From contig JBIOHP010000007.1 in assembly GCA_044449065.1 (NCBI GenBank), positions 124,001 to 188,000 of the forward strand: DNA of 64,000 nucleotides, given 5' to 3'. The DNA comes from JBIOHP01 sp044449065. GTDB lineage: Bacteria > Bacteroidota > Ignavibacteria > UBA10030 > SZUA-254. The translations under genes and the position numbers were made by a program. The notes beneath the pieces are model-generated. The model ran no database searches. It saw only the letters and a list, made by a program, of their open reading frames with translations, and was not told the origin of the DNA. This document shows positions 1-8,182 of this stretch, in pieces (the stretch's first letter is position 1; each line of letters opens with the position of its first letter).

Positions 1-1
1 G

Positions 2-319
2 GCAAATAAATTTCCCGACGCGTTCACGCAGGATCAGCGGGTTGCCGAATTTCTTGCAGATCAGTACCTGTCCATCCGCCCGCCGCTGAGCAAACTGATC
101 GATCATTTTGATTATGTGGCAAAATTGATCGGCGCCGATCACGTGGGTATCGGCTCCGATTTCGACGGCATCAGCGTAACGCCGCTGGATATGGACGATG
201 TTACCCACCTTCCCCTCATCACCAGCGAGCTGTTAAAACGCGGCTACTCCGCCGACGACGTCAAAAAAATCCTCGGTGAAAATTTTTTACGGGTATTGAG
301 GGAAAACGAGAAGAAGTAA
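2..319 (+). CDS. Membrane dipeptidase (peptidase M19), C-terminal part
   Basis: This is the 3' end of a gene that begins before the window; the reading frame is open from base 2 to the TAA at 317-319, about 105 residues. The segment HVGIGSDFDG matches the conserved IGSDFDG stretch of the M19 renal-dipeptidase family, whose members are zinc enzymes that hydrolyse dipeptides and some beta-lactam-like substrates. The tail (LLKRGYSADDVKKILGENFLRVL) is the usual M19 C-terminus, where a helical segment ends in GxNxLRVL. The start, the first metal ligands and any signal peptide are outside the window, so localisation cannot be judged. A hairpin between this gene and the convergent downstream gene probably ends both transcripts. 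Confidence 0.88.
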   Translation, partial: ANKFPDAFTQDQRVAEFLADQYLSIRPPLSKLIDHFDYVAKLIGADHVGIGSDFDGISVTPLDMDDVTHLPLITSELLKRGYSADDVKKILGENFLRVLRENEKK

Positions 320-340
320 TCATTGAAGATAGAAAATGAA

Positions 341-372
341 GAAGCCCCGCCGTACAGAGATGACGAGGCTTC
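341..372. terminator. Hairpin between convergent genes
   Basis: GAAGCCCCG at 341-349 pairs with CGAGGCTTC at 364-372 (one mismatch). It lies between the converging dipeptidase and surface-protein genes and can serve as a bidirectional terminator; the T-rich tract after it is weak on both strands. Confidence 0.5.
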
Positions 373-394
373 ATTTTGAATAAATCAACGTTTA

Positions 395-3300
395 TTACTT
401 TATCAATAACATCTTACGAGTTTGGCTGAAATGCTTGGTTGGATCACTTATAGATGTCGCGTCGAGGCGGTAGAAGTAAATACCGCTTGCATTGTTTGAG
501 GCATTCCATTCCGTTTCTTGATAACCAGCTTGCTGCGGTCCATCGGCGAGAGTTCTAACAACTTGCCCTAACACGTTGTAGAGTATCAAGCGAACTTGCG
601 ACTGCCATGGGAGCGCGTACTTAAACATGGTTGTGGGGTTAAACGGATTGGGATAGTTTTGTGCAAGTAAAAACACAGTCGGCAATTCTTTTTCTGTGCG
701 TTCAACTCCAGTAAGTTTGATGGTGTTACGCAGGATCGAAACAGTATTATCTTTGTAGTTTGGAACAACGAAGTCTGGTTTGCCGTCTCCATCCATATCA
801 GCTATGGCAACATACACGGGACTATTTCCAGTCGCGAAATCAACCTTGGAAGCAAAGGAGTTTGCAGTAATGGAACCCAAAATACTTATATTTCTGAAGA
901 CCGACAAAGTCTTGTCGTTCGCGTTAATCACGACGAGGTCAGGTTTTTTGTCTCCATCCACATCACAAATCGTAATACCACGGGGATTTGTTCCAGTCGT
1001 AAAATCAACCTTTGAATCAAAGGAGTTTGTTGCAATGGAACCGATAGTGCTTGTGTTCCGAAAAACTGAAACAGAATTACTGTCCATGTTTGTGATCACG
1101 AGATCGAGTTTGCTGTCTCCATCCACATCAAAGATGGCAACATGCTGGGGAAATTTTCCCGTCGTGAAATCAACCGCGGAAGCGAAAGAACCTACAGTTA
1201 TGGAACCAAGAACACTTGTATTCCTGAAAACAGAAACAGTATTGCTTTGGTAGTTTACAACAATCATGTCAGGTTTGCCATCTCCGTCCAAATCACGTAT
1301 GGCAATGCCATAAGGCCACTTCCCCGTCGCAAAATCAACCTTGGGAGCGAAGGAGTTTGCGGTAATGGAACCGCAAGTGCTTGTATTCCGGAAGATTGAA
1401 ATGGTATTATCATCCCCATTTGTGACGATGATGTCAGGTTTGCCATCTCCGTCCACATCACCTATTGCAATATTTTGAGGCCACATTCCTGTCGCAAAGT
1501 CAACCTTCGACGCAAAGGAGTTTGTTGAAATGGAACCGATAGTGCTTGTGTTCCGGAAAACCGAAATGGTATTGTCGTTTCCATTTGCAACAATGAGGTC
1601 TGGTTTGCCGTCTCCGTCAAGATCACTTACTTCAAGACCCCATGGGAAGCTACCTGTTATAAAATCAATCTTGGGATCGAATGAACTCGCCGTAATGGAA
1701 CCGGAGACGCTGGTGTTCCTGAAAACCGATACGGTGTTGCTGCCCCGATTAGTGATCACGAGATCAGGTCTACCATCTCCGTCTATGTCAGATAGAGCGA
1801 TACCAACTGGTGAAGTTCCGGTTGTGAAATCTACTTTTGAAGCAAAAGATGATGTGTCAATGATCTGTGAACTTGGGAAAGTGACAATGAAGGCGGCATT
1901 TGAATATGCTGTTAACCCGTTTACTGTTACAGAGATTGGTTGATACGTCGCTCCGATTGGTACAGTGACAACAAGCTGCGTTTCGGTGGCAGAAGATACC
2001 TGAGCTTGTACTGCGCCAAAGTATACAATGTCGTTTGCCCGAGTTGTACTGAAATTTGTACCGGTAATGGTAATGCTCGTCCCAATAGGCCCGGAGGTTG
2101 GAGAAAAGGACAAAACCGACGACATCGAACTCAGGGTTATAAATAACAGGTCTTCGCCATAACTGGTACCACCGCTGTTACTGGCAACAATTCGGTAATG
2201 ATAAGTGGTATTCGGGCTAAGTCCGTTGATCGACGAATTCACAGGAACACTTGCCGATCCGGAACCTGCGGACCACACCGATGTATTTGTCCCATAGTTT
2301 GTGGTGGTTCCGTAAGTGAAATAATAGGTCGTACTTAATCCGTTGGGATTGACGGTACCATTTAACTGTGCGCTCGTTTGTGTAATATTAGTTGCGGCTA
2401 TCGTCGTTGCGTTTTGCCCTTGGAGAGTTGTAAACGATAAAACACCGCCGATGGTTGTACCTGCACTATTGGTGGCTGCCGCATTGTAAAGATAAGTTGT
2501 GTTCGGGATTAATCCGGTGAGTAACAAGTTGACGGTGATGACTGATGTTCCCGAACCTGCGTCCTGTGAACGTGTATCCACAAGTTGACCATTTTGACAT
2601 CCGCCATGGAAATAATAAGAGGTGCTTAATCCGTTGGGATTAACGGTACCGTTTAATTGTGCGCTTGTTTGCGTAATATATGTAGTGGCTGTAGTTGTTA
2701 CCGTCGGCGATTGTTGCACGGAAGTGCCCGTGCCGCTTACAGATACGCTTTGGGGTGTTGCTCCTGTGCTAGTGATGCTGATAGAATTACCGGAATTTGA
2801 TCCGATTGATGTGGGACTGAATCGAGAATAAATCGTTTTACTAGAAACGATACCGCCCGATTGGTTTAAACCGATCAAATTAACATAATTGCTGTTGTTT
2901 ATCGATACCATAAACCCATTCGGCGCAGTGATTGCAATATCTGACGTTAAATTACTTCCCGAAACTGTAAATGACTGCGGTGATGAATTTGACCCAACAT
3001 ATATACTGCCAAAATCTGGTAATGATGTTGTCGATACTGTTATTGTTGGCTGCGTTAAACTAACTTGAAAATAAAGAGTATCTGATACATCGCTTACACC
3101 ATAGCTATTAACAGCTCTCATATTCCATCGATATTTAATGCCGTCAGATAAATTGTTACTCGGTATAGCAAATGAAGTGGCTGATCCAGATATAGATTCA
3201 TTACTGTAAATAATATTGGCAGATCCATATGGGTATTTGCTAATATATAGATGATAACCTGTTGCGTTGTTTACTTGACTCCATTGTAAGGTAGGGGTAG

Positions 3301-4054
3301 TTGTGAAAATGCTTTGGCCTGGCTCAGTAGGAGAGCCTGGAGAAATAGCCACCGGAGGAGGAGGAGTGCCCCCAGTTGATACATTTCGGAAAGTTCTTAA
3401 GGGCGTGTTGGGATTGTCCGTTGAGCAAATTGTGTAATATGATAAATTACAACCATCTGGGCAATTCGTTGTACCAGGATCTGAGACAAGAAAATCGCTT
3501 GATGTTGTGCCATTATTGTTATATCCATACACTATAACAAAATGATTACATGTTCCTGATCCTCCATAACGATGGTCGACTTTAACGATGATTGGATTTC
3601 CACCATCAATTTCAGATTTTAAAATTGAAATATTATATGTGACAGAAGCATTCCATTCAAGTGTCGCGCCGGGATATTTTACCATAGCCAACCAAGCTAG
3701 CTCGCAACCGTTTGCATACCCACCATTATTTGTTAACCATGTGTTTAATTGCCCAGGGTCAACATTAACACCATTTGCTGTCAGTAACATCGCAGCATCA
3801 GTCATCGTACACCCTGATTGGCAAACGGAATTAGTGCAAGTACCCAAATTACTACTACTCCATGAATTACCGCATTGCTTATAATGTGTAATATTAATTG
3901 TACCATTTGTTTTTTTAAGGGACTGAGGGGGCGGGACATAATTTGTTGAGTCAAGAAAAGGACCTGTTGGTACCTCAAGGGATTGTGCATTTGTATAGTT
4001 TCTCAAGCCAAAAAAGGCAAGAAAACTCATTGCAATTAATGTTGATGTTTTCAT
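395..4054 (-). CDS. Giant exported C39-like peptidase/FG-GAP propeller protein with NYPNPFNP sorting tail
   Basis: This 1219-residue mosaic has a signal peptide at about 1-23 (ending in NA before QS). Residues about 55-200 form a C39-like papain-fold domain with candidate catalytic Cys82, His171 and Asp192. Ig-like/fibronectin-like domains follow, including two near-identical modules beginning ITQTSAQLNGTV, and then an IPT/TIG-like domain at about 655-735. Seven tandem repeats of about 53 residues each carry a DxDGDxxxD calcium-binding loop, which fits one seven-bladed FG-GAP/VCBS propeller. The end carries the NYPNPFNPTT motif and FlgD-like sandwich typical of type IX-type sorting tails in Ignavibacteria. 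It is probably a secreted or surface-attached protein; its substrate is unknown. The Shine-Dalgarno GAGG overlaps the stop codon of the small upstream gene, suggesting translational coupling. Confidence 0.85.
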   Translation of the reverse strand: MKTSTLIAMSFLAFFGLRNYTNAQSLEVPTGPFLDSTNYVPPPQSLKKTNGTINITHYKQCGNSWSSSNLGTCTNSVCQSGCTMTDAAMLLTANGVNVDPGQLNTWLTNNGGYANGCELAWLAMVKYPGATLEWNASVTYNISILKSEIDGGNPIIVKVDHRYGGSGTCNHFVIVYGYNNNGTTSSDFLVSDPGTTNCPDGCNLSYYTICSTDNPNTPLRTFRNVSTGGTPPPPVAISPGSPTEPGQSIFTTTPTLQWSQVNNATGYHLYISKYPYGSANIIYSNESISGSATSFAIPSNNLSDGIKYRWNMRAVNSYGVSDVSDTLYFQVSLTQPTITVSTTSLPDFGSIYVGSNSSPQSFTVSGSNLTSDIAITAPNGFMVSINNSNYVNLIGLNQSGGIVSSKTIYSRFSPTSIGSNSGNSISITSTGATPQSVSVSGTGTSVQQSPTVTTTATTYITQTSAQLNGTVNPNGLSTSYYFHGGCQNGQLVDTRSQDAGSGTSVITVNLLLTGLIPNTTYLYNAAATNSAGTTIGGVLSFTTLQGQNATTIAATNITQTSAQLNGTVNPNGLSTTYYFTYGTTTNYGTNTSVWSAGSGSASVPVNSSINGLSPNTTYHYRIVASNSGGTSYGEDLLFITLSSMSSVLSFSPTSGPIGTSITITGTNFSTTRANDIVYFGAVQAQVSSATETQLVVTVPIGATYQPISVTVNGLTAYSNAAFIVTFPSSQIIDTSSFASKVDFTTGTSPVGIALSDIDGDGRPDLVITNRGSNTVSVFRNTSVSGSITASSFDPKIDFITGSFPWGLEVSDLDGDGKPDLIVANGNDNTISVFRNTSTIGSISTNSFASKVDFATGMWPQNIAIGDVDGDGKPDIIVTNGDDNTISIFRNTSTCGSITANSFAPKVDFATGKWPYGIAIRDLDGDGKPDMIVVNYQSNTVSVFRNTSVLGSITVGSFASAVDFTTGKFPQHVAIFDVDGDSKLDLVITNMDSNSVSVFRNTSTIGSIATNSFDSKVDFTTGTNPRGITICDVDGDKKPDLVVINANDKTLSVFRNISILGSITANSFASKVDFATGNSPVYVAIADMDGDGKPDFVVPNYKDNTVSILRNTIKLTGVERTEKELPTVFLLAQNYPNPFNPTTMFKYALPWQSQVRLILYNVLGQVVRTLADGPQQAGYQETEWNASNNASGIYFYRLDATSISDPTKHFSQTRKMLLIK

Positions 4055-4061
4055 TTTAACC

Positions 4062-4355
4062 TCATTTTTTATGAATGTTGTTTTTCTGCTTATTCTTTTT
4101 AAAAATCTTTTCGGTTTTCAATATTTTCCTTTTAGTGCCTTTTTTTGTATCTGTTTTCTTTGTAACTATTTTGTTTGTACTATTGCTTACATGCTTAGGA
4201 TTTTTACCATAATTTTTTTTTAACGGGTGAGGAGGAACATAATGGGCTGAGTCAAGAAAAGGTCCAGTCGGAACTTCAAGTGATTGTGCATTTGCATTGT
4301 TGCGTAAGCCAATCAATGCTAGCGCACCTATTATGATAATTTTTGTTATTTTCAT
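4062..4355 (-). CDS. Small exported lysine-rich protein, N-terminal paralogue of the downstream giant protein
   Basis: This 97-residue product has a signal peptide and then the sequence AQSLEVPTGPFLDS, identical to the same stretch of the neighbouring 1219-residue protein, followed by a similar YVPP...LKK segment. After about residue 50 the similarity stops and the chain becomes extremely lysine-rich (many KK and TKK groups) with no recognisable domain. The start at 4355 is preferred over the ATG at 4370 because AAGGTG sits 6-7 bases upstream. The downstream gene begins 7 bases after the stop. It is either a truncated duplicate whose 3' part was replaced, or a real small basic exported protein; the sequence alone cannot decide. 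Confidence 0.55.
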   Translation of the reverse strand: MKITKIIIIGALALIGLRNNANAQSLEVPTGPFLDSAHYVPPHPLKKNYGKNPKHVSNSTNKIVTKKTDTKKGTKRKILKTEKIFKKNKQKNNIHKK

Positions 4356-4370
4356 TTTTTTCACCTTCAT

Positions 4371-4980
4371 CTTGTTGGGACACCTCAGTATACTTTCATA
4401 CTAAATGAAATTCGATATAATTCTTGGAGCTAATATGGCGGATGAACCGTGAATATTTTCTTGAGCTTCCGGGTGGAATTACTCCACCGGACCGAAATGC
4501 CCGAAGTTGTGTTATGTCGGTTGCAGCATATTTTGAAGTAATCAAAAATTCGTCGCATAATTTGCTGTCATGTCGTAATAATATTGGGCCTGCGGTGTTC
4601 AGCGCATGAAGCATCACTAACCGGTACGAGGAACACTCTTTTAACTTTAAAACAATTGAAATATAATAGGTCGGATCGTAAAATCGTTCACATCAACACA
4701 TTTACATCGGGCATAGAAACGCATCAATAGTGAAGTAATCCCAGTTGAGAGGAGACAAAGGAAGGGAAAAACTCCAAAGTTGAATCATCTAAATTAATAA
4801 AAATTAATCAAACTATCAAGCATCTTTGAACTATTTATGTGAAAGCCAAATGTATCATTTGAGTAAAAAAGGTTATTTTAGGTTAATCCTGCAATTTTAT
4901 CTCACTAAACCTTCCATTGTAAGATTTGGATGCGTTTATCTCTGATTTCCATTTCCTCAGTATTTAGCAACCCCAAACCT
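4371..4980. other. Non-coding stretch, no feature recognised
   Basis: About 600 AT-rich bases lie between the small lysine-rich gene and the duplicated glycosyltransferase 5' end. Short open frames on both strands show no family resemblance or plausible start signals. It presumably contains the promoter for the minus-strand pair, but I cannot place it. Confidence 0.5.
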
Positions 4981-5090
4981 TTGTTTCTCTATTAAAAATA
5001 TTGTATTTAGAGTTAATACCTTACACTATACATAACATTTGAGTGAAGAAACTACTGAATTACCACAAAATCCATCATCTGAGAATGAGC
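4981..5090 (+). repeat. Left copy of a 110-bp direct repeat (promoter and 5' end of the GT2 gene)
   Basis: These bases align without gaps to 12422-12531, with about 17 mismatches by hand count (about 84 percent identity). The right copy is the leader and first 17 codons of the intact glycosyltransferase gene. The two copies face the same way and bracket the accessory island. Confidence 0.85.
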
Positions 5091-5101
5091 CTAGGCGAGA
5101 A
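5039..5101 (+). pseudogene. Remnant 5' end of a GT2 glycosyltransferase gene
   Basis: The frame starting at TTG 5039 reads LSEETTELPQNPSSENE, matching the start MAEETNELPQNPSSENE of the glycosyltransferase at 12480. The original ATG is TTG here, and the match ends after about 20 codons, followed by unrelated sequence and a stop. Its leader matches too. It is a broken fragment, not a functional gene. Confidence 0.8.
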
Positions 5102-5129
5102 GAAGTTAGAGGAGAGCAGGCAGCAGGAT

Positions 5130-6257
5130 TTATGCTCCATCTTGTATGTATTTGAACCCCTGTTTCATTGAAAGTTCTGCTTTAGCGAGTTCTTTCCCGA
5201 GGTAAGCAGAATGGGAGAGTTGTGTGATCCAATTATTTTGAATGATTGTCCAATACAGGCTTCGGGCGTCTTTACCTTCGATCGTTCGCAGAAGAGTATC
5301 GTCGTACGAATAATGTTCCACAGTAATCATGTCTCGGTGAGGCTGGGGTAATACGACGAAGTAGCCCGCTCTATCCAATTGAACTTTGTCAGGTTCCTGC
5401 GCTCGAATGACGGGCATTGCGTGTAATTGGGTCGGTGAAACCTCATCATTGCAATTGGAACAGCCGCATGAACTCTTTTGTGTCATAGACAACTCCTGAA
5501 CTTTTTCAACAATGGTTCGCACATCTTCGCATCCAATCAGGTCTACAACTTGAACTTGCTTCCGAAATGCTTCCACCTCGAACTTGGTAACATTGCGCAG
5601 GATGGGTCTTTTCGCACTTGAACCAATCACGCGCATGCTTTCATCAACCCCATTCGCCGAAAGGCAGAGAAGCGTTTGCCCCGGATAATGTCCTTTGGGG
5701 TCAATACCTGCGAGAATTAGAAAACGAATCGTTCGATTGGTGATCGTATTTTTGATGATCTTATCAATGCCGATATTTTCTGTCTCGGTCTTCCCGACCA
5801 TGCAAACATCTTCGGGATTCATTGTGGCAATTTTATCACTCAGTTCGATACTCCCGAGTGTAGAGATTGCAACCGGACACTCTCCACCCTCGCACAGCAC
5901 ACAGTATTCTCCCGGAACGGGCGGCCATGAAAGTTCTCTTGTTTCGAACGCACAGGTGAGCGTTTCTTTTGGCGTTACGCCGGGATACGCGAGATTAAAT
6001 GCATTCATTGCAACTGCGGGGAAACAATAGTCGCATCCGAGGCAAGCGTACCTAATCGGTTCCATTTCGGAACGCCACTGAGAAATCTGTTGTTCCAAAC
6101 CGTTTGTAGAACTACCATGCGCTGTATTGAGGGCCTCGATGATGGAGTCGAGCGTTTCTTTCATACAACCACACTTCCGACACTTTGCCAGCGCCATCCC
6201 ATCCCGCAGCTCATCGGCTATTTGTTTCAACGATGCAGTTGTTATGTCCGTTTGCAT
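5130..6257 (-). CDS. MtrA-like corrinoid-domain protein with Cys-rich N-terminus and DUF4346 C-terminus
   Basis: The product has 375 residues. The N-terminal third carries CRKCGC and CLGCDYC cysteine clusters. The middle resembles subunit A of methanogen tetrahydromethanopterin S-methyltransferase (PVAISTLGS, KTENIGIDKI, GHYPGQ, and RKQVQVVDLIGCEDV are all MtrA-like). The C-terminal ~80 residues fit DUF4346 (HSAYLGKELAKAEL...YIQD). MtrA binds a corrinoid, so methyl transfer or cobamide binding is the natural inference, but no methanogenesis gene is nearby. The start at 6257 follows a good AGGAGAGG site and overlaps the upstream membrane-protein gene by 16 bases; the longer upstream frame would run through that gene. 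It is the last gene of a regulator-led operon. Another short CGCSNC motif lies before DUF4346. Confidence 0.75.
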   Translation of the reverse strand: MQTDITTASLKQIADELRDGMALAKCRKCGCMKETLDSIIEALNTAHGSSTNGLEQQISQWRSEMEPIRYACLGCDYCFPAVAMNAFNLAYPGVTPKETLTCAFETRELSWPPVPGEYCVLCEGGECPVAISTLGSIELSDKIATMNPEDVCMVGKTETENIGIDKIIKNTITNRTIRFLILAGIDPKGHYPGQTLLCLSANGVDESMRVIGSSAKRPILRNVTKFEVEAFRKQVQVVDLIGCEDVRTIVEKVQELSMTQKSSCGCSNCNDEVSPTQLHAMPVIRAQEPDKVQLDRAGYFVVLPQPHRDMITVEHYSYDDTLLRTIEGKDARSLYWTIIQNNWITQLSHSAYLGKELAKAELSMKQGFKYIQDGA

Positions 6258-6733
6258 TCTTCCTCTCCTTCGCAGCAATTCGCAGCGGAAATTGAATTTC
6301 TTCGAATCCACATGAATCCTACGACAATAGAAGCTACAGTAAGAATAAACGTCAAGGGTTTCGCGAATCCCAAGAAGGACGACCCAAAGAGGGTAAGATA
6401 CACTGCGAGCATCGGTGAACCACAACATCCAATCAAGAAGCAGCCCGCTACATAGAGAACTCCCGTTAGAGTTATCCCGCCAATGATCCCGGCGACGCCA
6501 CGCTTTCGATTCTCAAGGAAAGACATAAGTGCGTAAACCGAGAACCCTATCGTCAGAGCGTAGGAAGCGCCGATGAAATACTCGCCGCGTCCAAAGTACA
6601 GAGCAATGTAGTTCGTTCCGGGGAGTTCAGACCAGCGTGCAGCAAGCTTCTGGCTGGTCCAAACCGAATACGACGCGTGGAGCAATAAGAAAATGGCGAA
6701 TGCCATCAATGAAAAGAAAACTTTTTTCTTCAC
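6242..6733 (-). CDS. Small Cys-containing integral membrane protein
   Basis: The 163-residue protein has about four hydrophobic segments (near residues 5-25, 52-72, 82-120 and 125-146). A GCFLIGCCGSP motif lies inside the membrane region, and the cytoplasmic tail ends NCCEGEEECKRT. I do not recognise the family with certainty. The paired cysteines in and beside the membrane, plus a thiol-type regulator in the same operon, suggest handling of a soft metal or metalloid, but this is inference. It overlaps the upstream gene by 4 bases (ATGA) and the downstream MtrA-like gene by 16 bases, so the three are surely co-translated. Confidence 0.6.
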   Translation of the reverse strand: MKKKVFFSLMAFAIFLLLHASYSVWTSQKLAARWSELPGTNYIALYFGRGEYFIGASYALTIGFSVYALMSFLENRKRGVAGIIGGITLTGVLYVAGCFLIGCCGSPMLAVYLTLFGSSFLGFAKPLTFILTVASIVVGFMWIRRNSISAANCCEGEEECKRT

Positions 6734-7113
6734 TTTGCCACAATCTCCTTTGCCACGAAGATGTATTTCGATGTCTCTGTCTTCTTGATTTCACCATAGA
6801 CAACGACGTTCGTTCCCTCTTGGGGCGGTTGTCCCTTGTACTTCACAGGCATAAGGACGCAGGCGTCTTCACAACCTAACGCGAATGCAGTTTCTCCTCC
6901 TTCGGACTTCATTACGAGACCTTCGACCCCGATGATACCGGTGTATGTTTCAGGGTCGGCAACAACTGCATCCACACTTACAACTTTGGTTTGACCAAGC
7001 GTCTCGTGCGATTCCTTAATCATGTTTGTTTTGGAGGTCACGAGACGCACTCCAAAGCCCGCTATGATCAGAACAACCGCAACCGTTAGCAGGATCAACG
7101 ATTTTTTGTTCAT
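6730..7113 (-). CDS. Membrane-anchored OB-fold-like protein
   Basis: The 127-residue protein starts with one N-terminal hydrophobic anchor (about 5-23), followed by an extracytoplasmic domain. The pattern VVADPETYTG...GVEGLV...VVVYGEIKK...YIFVAKEIV resembles small OB-fold proteins such as CcmE-like or tRNA_anti-like domains. A CEDAC motif (near residues 81-85) could bind metal or form a disulfide. It begins immediately after the stop of the regulator gene and overlaps the next gene by 4 bases. Its function is unknown; the context suggests a periplasmic metal-binding or chaperone role. Confidence 0.6.
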   Translation of the reverse strand: MNKKSLILLTVAVVLIIAGFGVRLVTSKTNMIKESHETLGQTKVVSVDAVVADPETYTGIIGVEGLVMKSEGGETAFALGCEDACVLMPVKYKGQPPQEGTNVVVYGEIKKTETSKYIFVAKEIVAK

Positions 7114-7449
7114 TTACTTTTTCCGTTTCTTAATTTGATGTAGTCCCTCCAGAACTTGAGTCAAGGTCAACTTGGGAAAATCATGTTTCAATTTCTCGAT
7201 TAATTCACAGTACTGGCACGAGCCCGGGCAACGCTCCAATTCATCGACAATCCGCTCGGCTAGCTCAAGCCGATGCTCTGTCTCAAATGTATGAACAATG
7301 GACTTACGAAAGGCAGATTCTATTGACCGGAGTTGAACGTAAATATACGATGATTCCCTATCATGATCGAGCATTTTCTCTACTGCCGATAACTGACCAA
7401 GAACATACTTGATACGCTTTGATAGTTCCTTCTTTTGCCTGGAATTCAT
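7114..7449 (-). CDS. CsoR/RcnR-like metal-sensing repressor with an atypical Cys cluster
   Basis: The 111-residue all-helical protein aligns with the DUF156 family of metal-sensitive repressors (KRIKYVLGQLSAVEKML, then YVQLRSIESAFRKSIVHTFE). In classical CsoR a cysteine stands near residue 36 and a His-x3-Cys pair follows; here the first position is Ser/Tyr (ESSYIYVQL) and the pair is not conserved. Instead the C-terminal part has CPGSCQYC. The ligand set, and so the inducer, probably differs from copper CsoR. It is the first gene of the operon and likely represses it; an ACCCT...AGGGGGT inverted pair lies directly upstream of the start. Confidence 0.7.
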   Translation of the reverse strand: MNSRQKKELSKRIKYVLGQLSAVEKMLDHDRESSYIYVQLRSIESAFRKSIVHTFETEHRLELAERIVDELERCPGSCQYCELIEKLKHDFPKLTLTQVLEGLHQIKKRKK

Positions 7450-7451
7450 AT

Positions 7452-7479
7452 ACCCTAATATCGTAAATGAACAGGGGGT
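7452..7479. promoter_or_regulatory. Possible CsoR-type operator
   Basis: ACCCT at 7452-7456 and AGGGGGT at 7473-7479 form a G/C-tract inverted pair just upstream of the regulator start. CsoR/RcnR operators typically contain such C/G tracts flanked by A/T, but the spacing here is longer than usual. Confidence 0.3.
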
Positions 7480-7661
7480 TTGTCAAGTTTCTAAAGCTAC
7501 TGTGAATTCATAGTGATAAATGGAAAAGTCGTCGGTGTCTCGAAAGGGACAGTGAGAGATTGGAAAGCGTCAAAAACGTCTTCCTTTCGCTCACGATCAA
7601 GATATTTAATACACCTATTGAACTTTTACCGGAACAATCCGTATATGATAGTAGCTCTAAC

Positions 7662-8051
7662 ATGAAAATAACCCGTATTACATCTGTCCTCCTTGCATTG
7701 ACAATACTCACCGGCTCAATTCCGTACAGCTACGCATATTGCATGATGATGCGAAGATCTGTTGATACCTCAATGCAGATGCGGTGCAGCGCTCACCGTG
7801 GAACAGACCGGAGTTCCCGCTCCGGGACGCAATCCTTGAATTTGGCAAGGTCAATGATGCTCCTCTTATCGAAATCAACAACCGATTCGTATGAACGCCG
7901 TTCGGATCCGGTGAATGGTCGAACGTTCACCATCCTCATGCTGATCGAATTTCCATCAATCCAAACAAATGATTCAAATCTTTCTTCCCGCTTCGGGGTC
8001 GAACATCCTCCACCCGGTATCGTCGTCGAAATCCTTAATCTGAGAATTTAA
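7662..8051 (+). CDS. Hypothetical exported protein
   Basis: The frame opens earlier (TTG at 7560), but the ATG at 7662 gives a classic signal peptide: a short basic start, a hydrophobic core (SVLLALTILTGSI) and a likely cleavage near SYA-YC. The mature part of about 105 residues has a Met-rich start (CMMMRR...MQMRC), then a Ser/Arg-rich stretch with no recognisable domain. It runs divergently from the CsoR-like operon and is followed by a hairpin. The paired Met/Cys residues near the mature N-terminus would suit metal binding, but the family is unknown to me. Confidence 0.45.
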   Translation: MKITRITSVLLALTILTGSIPYSYAYCMMMRRSVDTSMQMRCSAHRGTDRSSRSGTQSLNLARSMMLLLSKSTTDSYERRSDPVNGRTFTILMLIEFPSIQTNDSNLSSRFGVEHPPPGIVVEILNLRI

Positions 8052-8077
8052 CCGTCTCCTGGTATCTATCGTAACTT

Positions 8078-8111
8078 CTCTCCCGCGTTGTATCAACGCG
8101 CGAAGGGAGAG
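8078..8111. terminator. Hairpin after the exported-protein gene
   Basis: CTCTCCC (8078-8084) pairs with GGGAGAG (8105-8111), with an inner stem GCGTTG/CAACGC. There is no long T-run, so it may be a terminator or a mobile palindrome. Confidence 0.45.
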
Positions 8112-8182
8112 GTATGTTATTCAGTTGGTAAAACGCTGAAGAAAGCGTTTCTTATGAACTTCAATTTCAGGAGATAATTAAA

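Noticed and set aside
780..1943. Plus-strand open frames of up to 157 codons opposite the propeller repeats
   Set aside because: They repeat with the same 159-base period as the minus-strand FG-GAP repeats and show no starts or domains; they are shadows of a repetitive gene.
6258..6428. Upstream extension of the MtrA-like gene to 432 residues
   Set aside because: It runs through the membrane-protein gene and lacks a ribosome site; the ATG at 6257 has a strong one.
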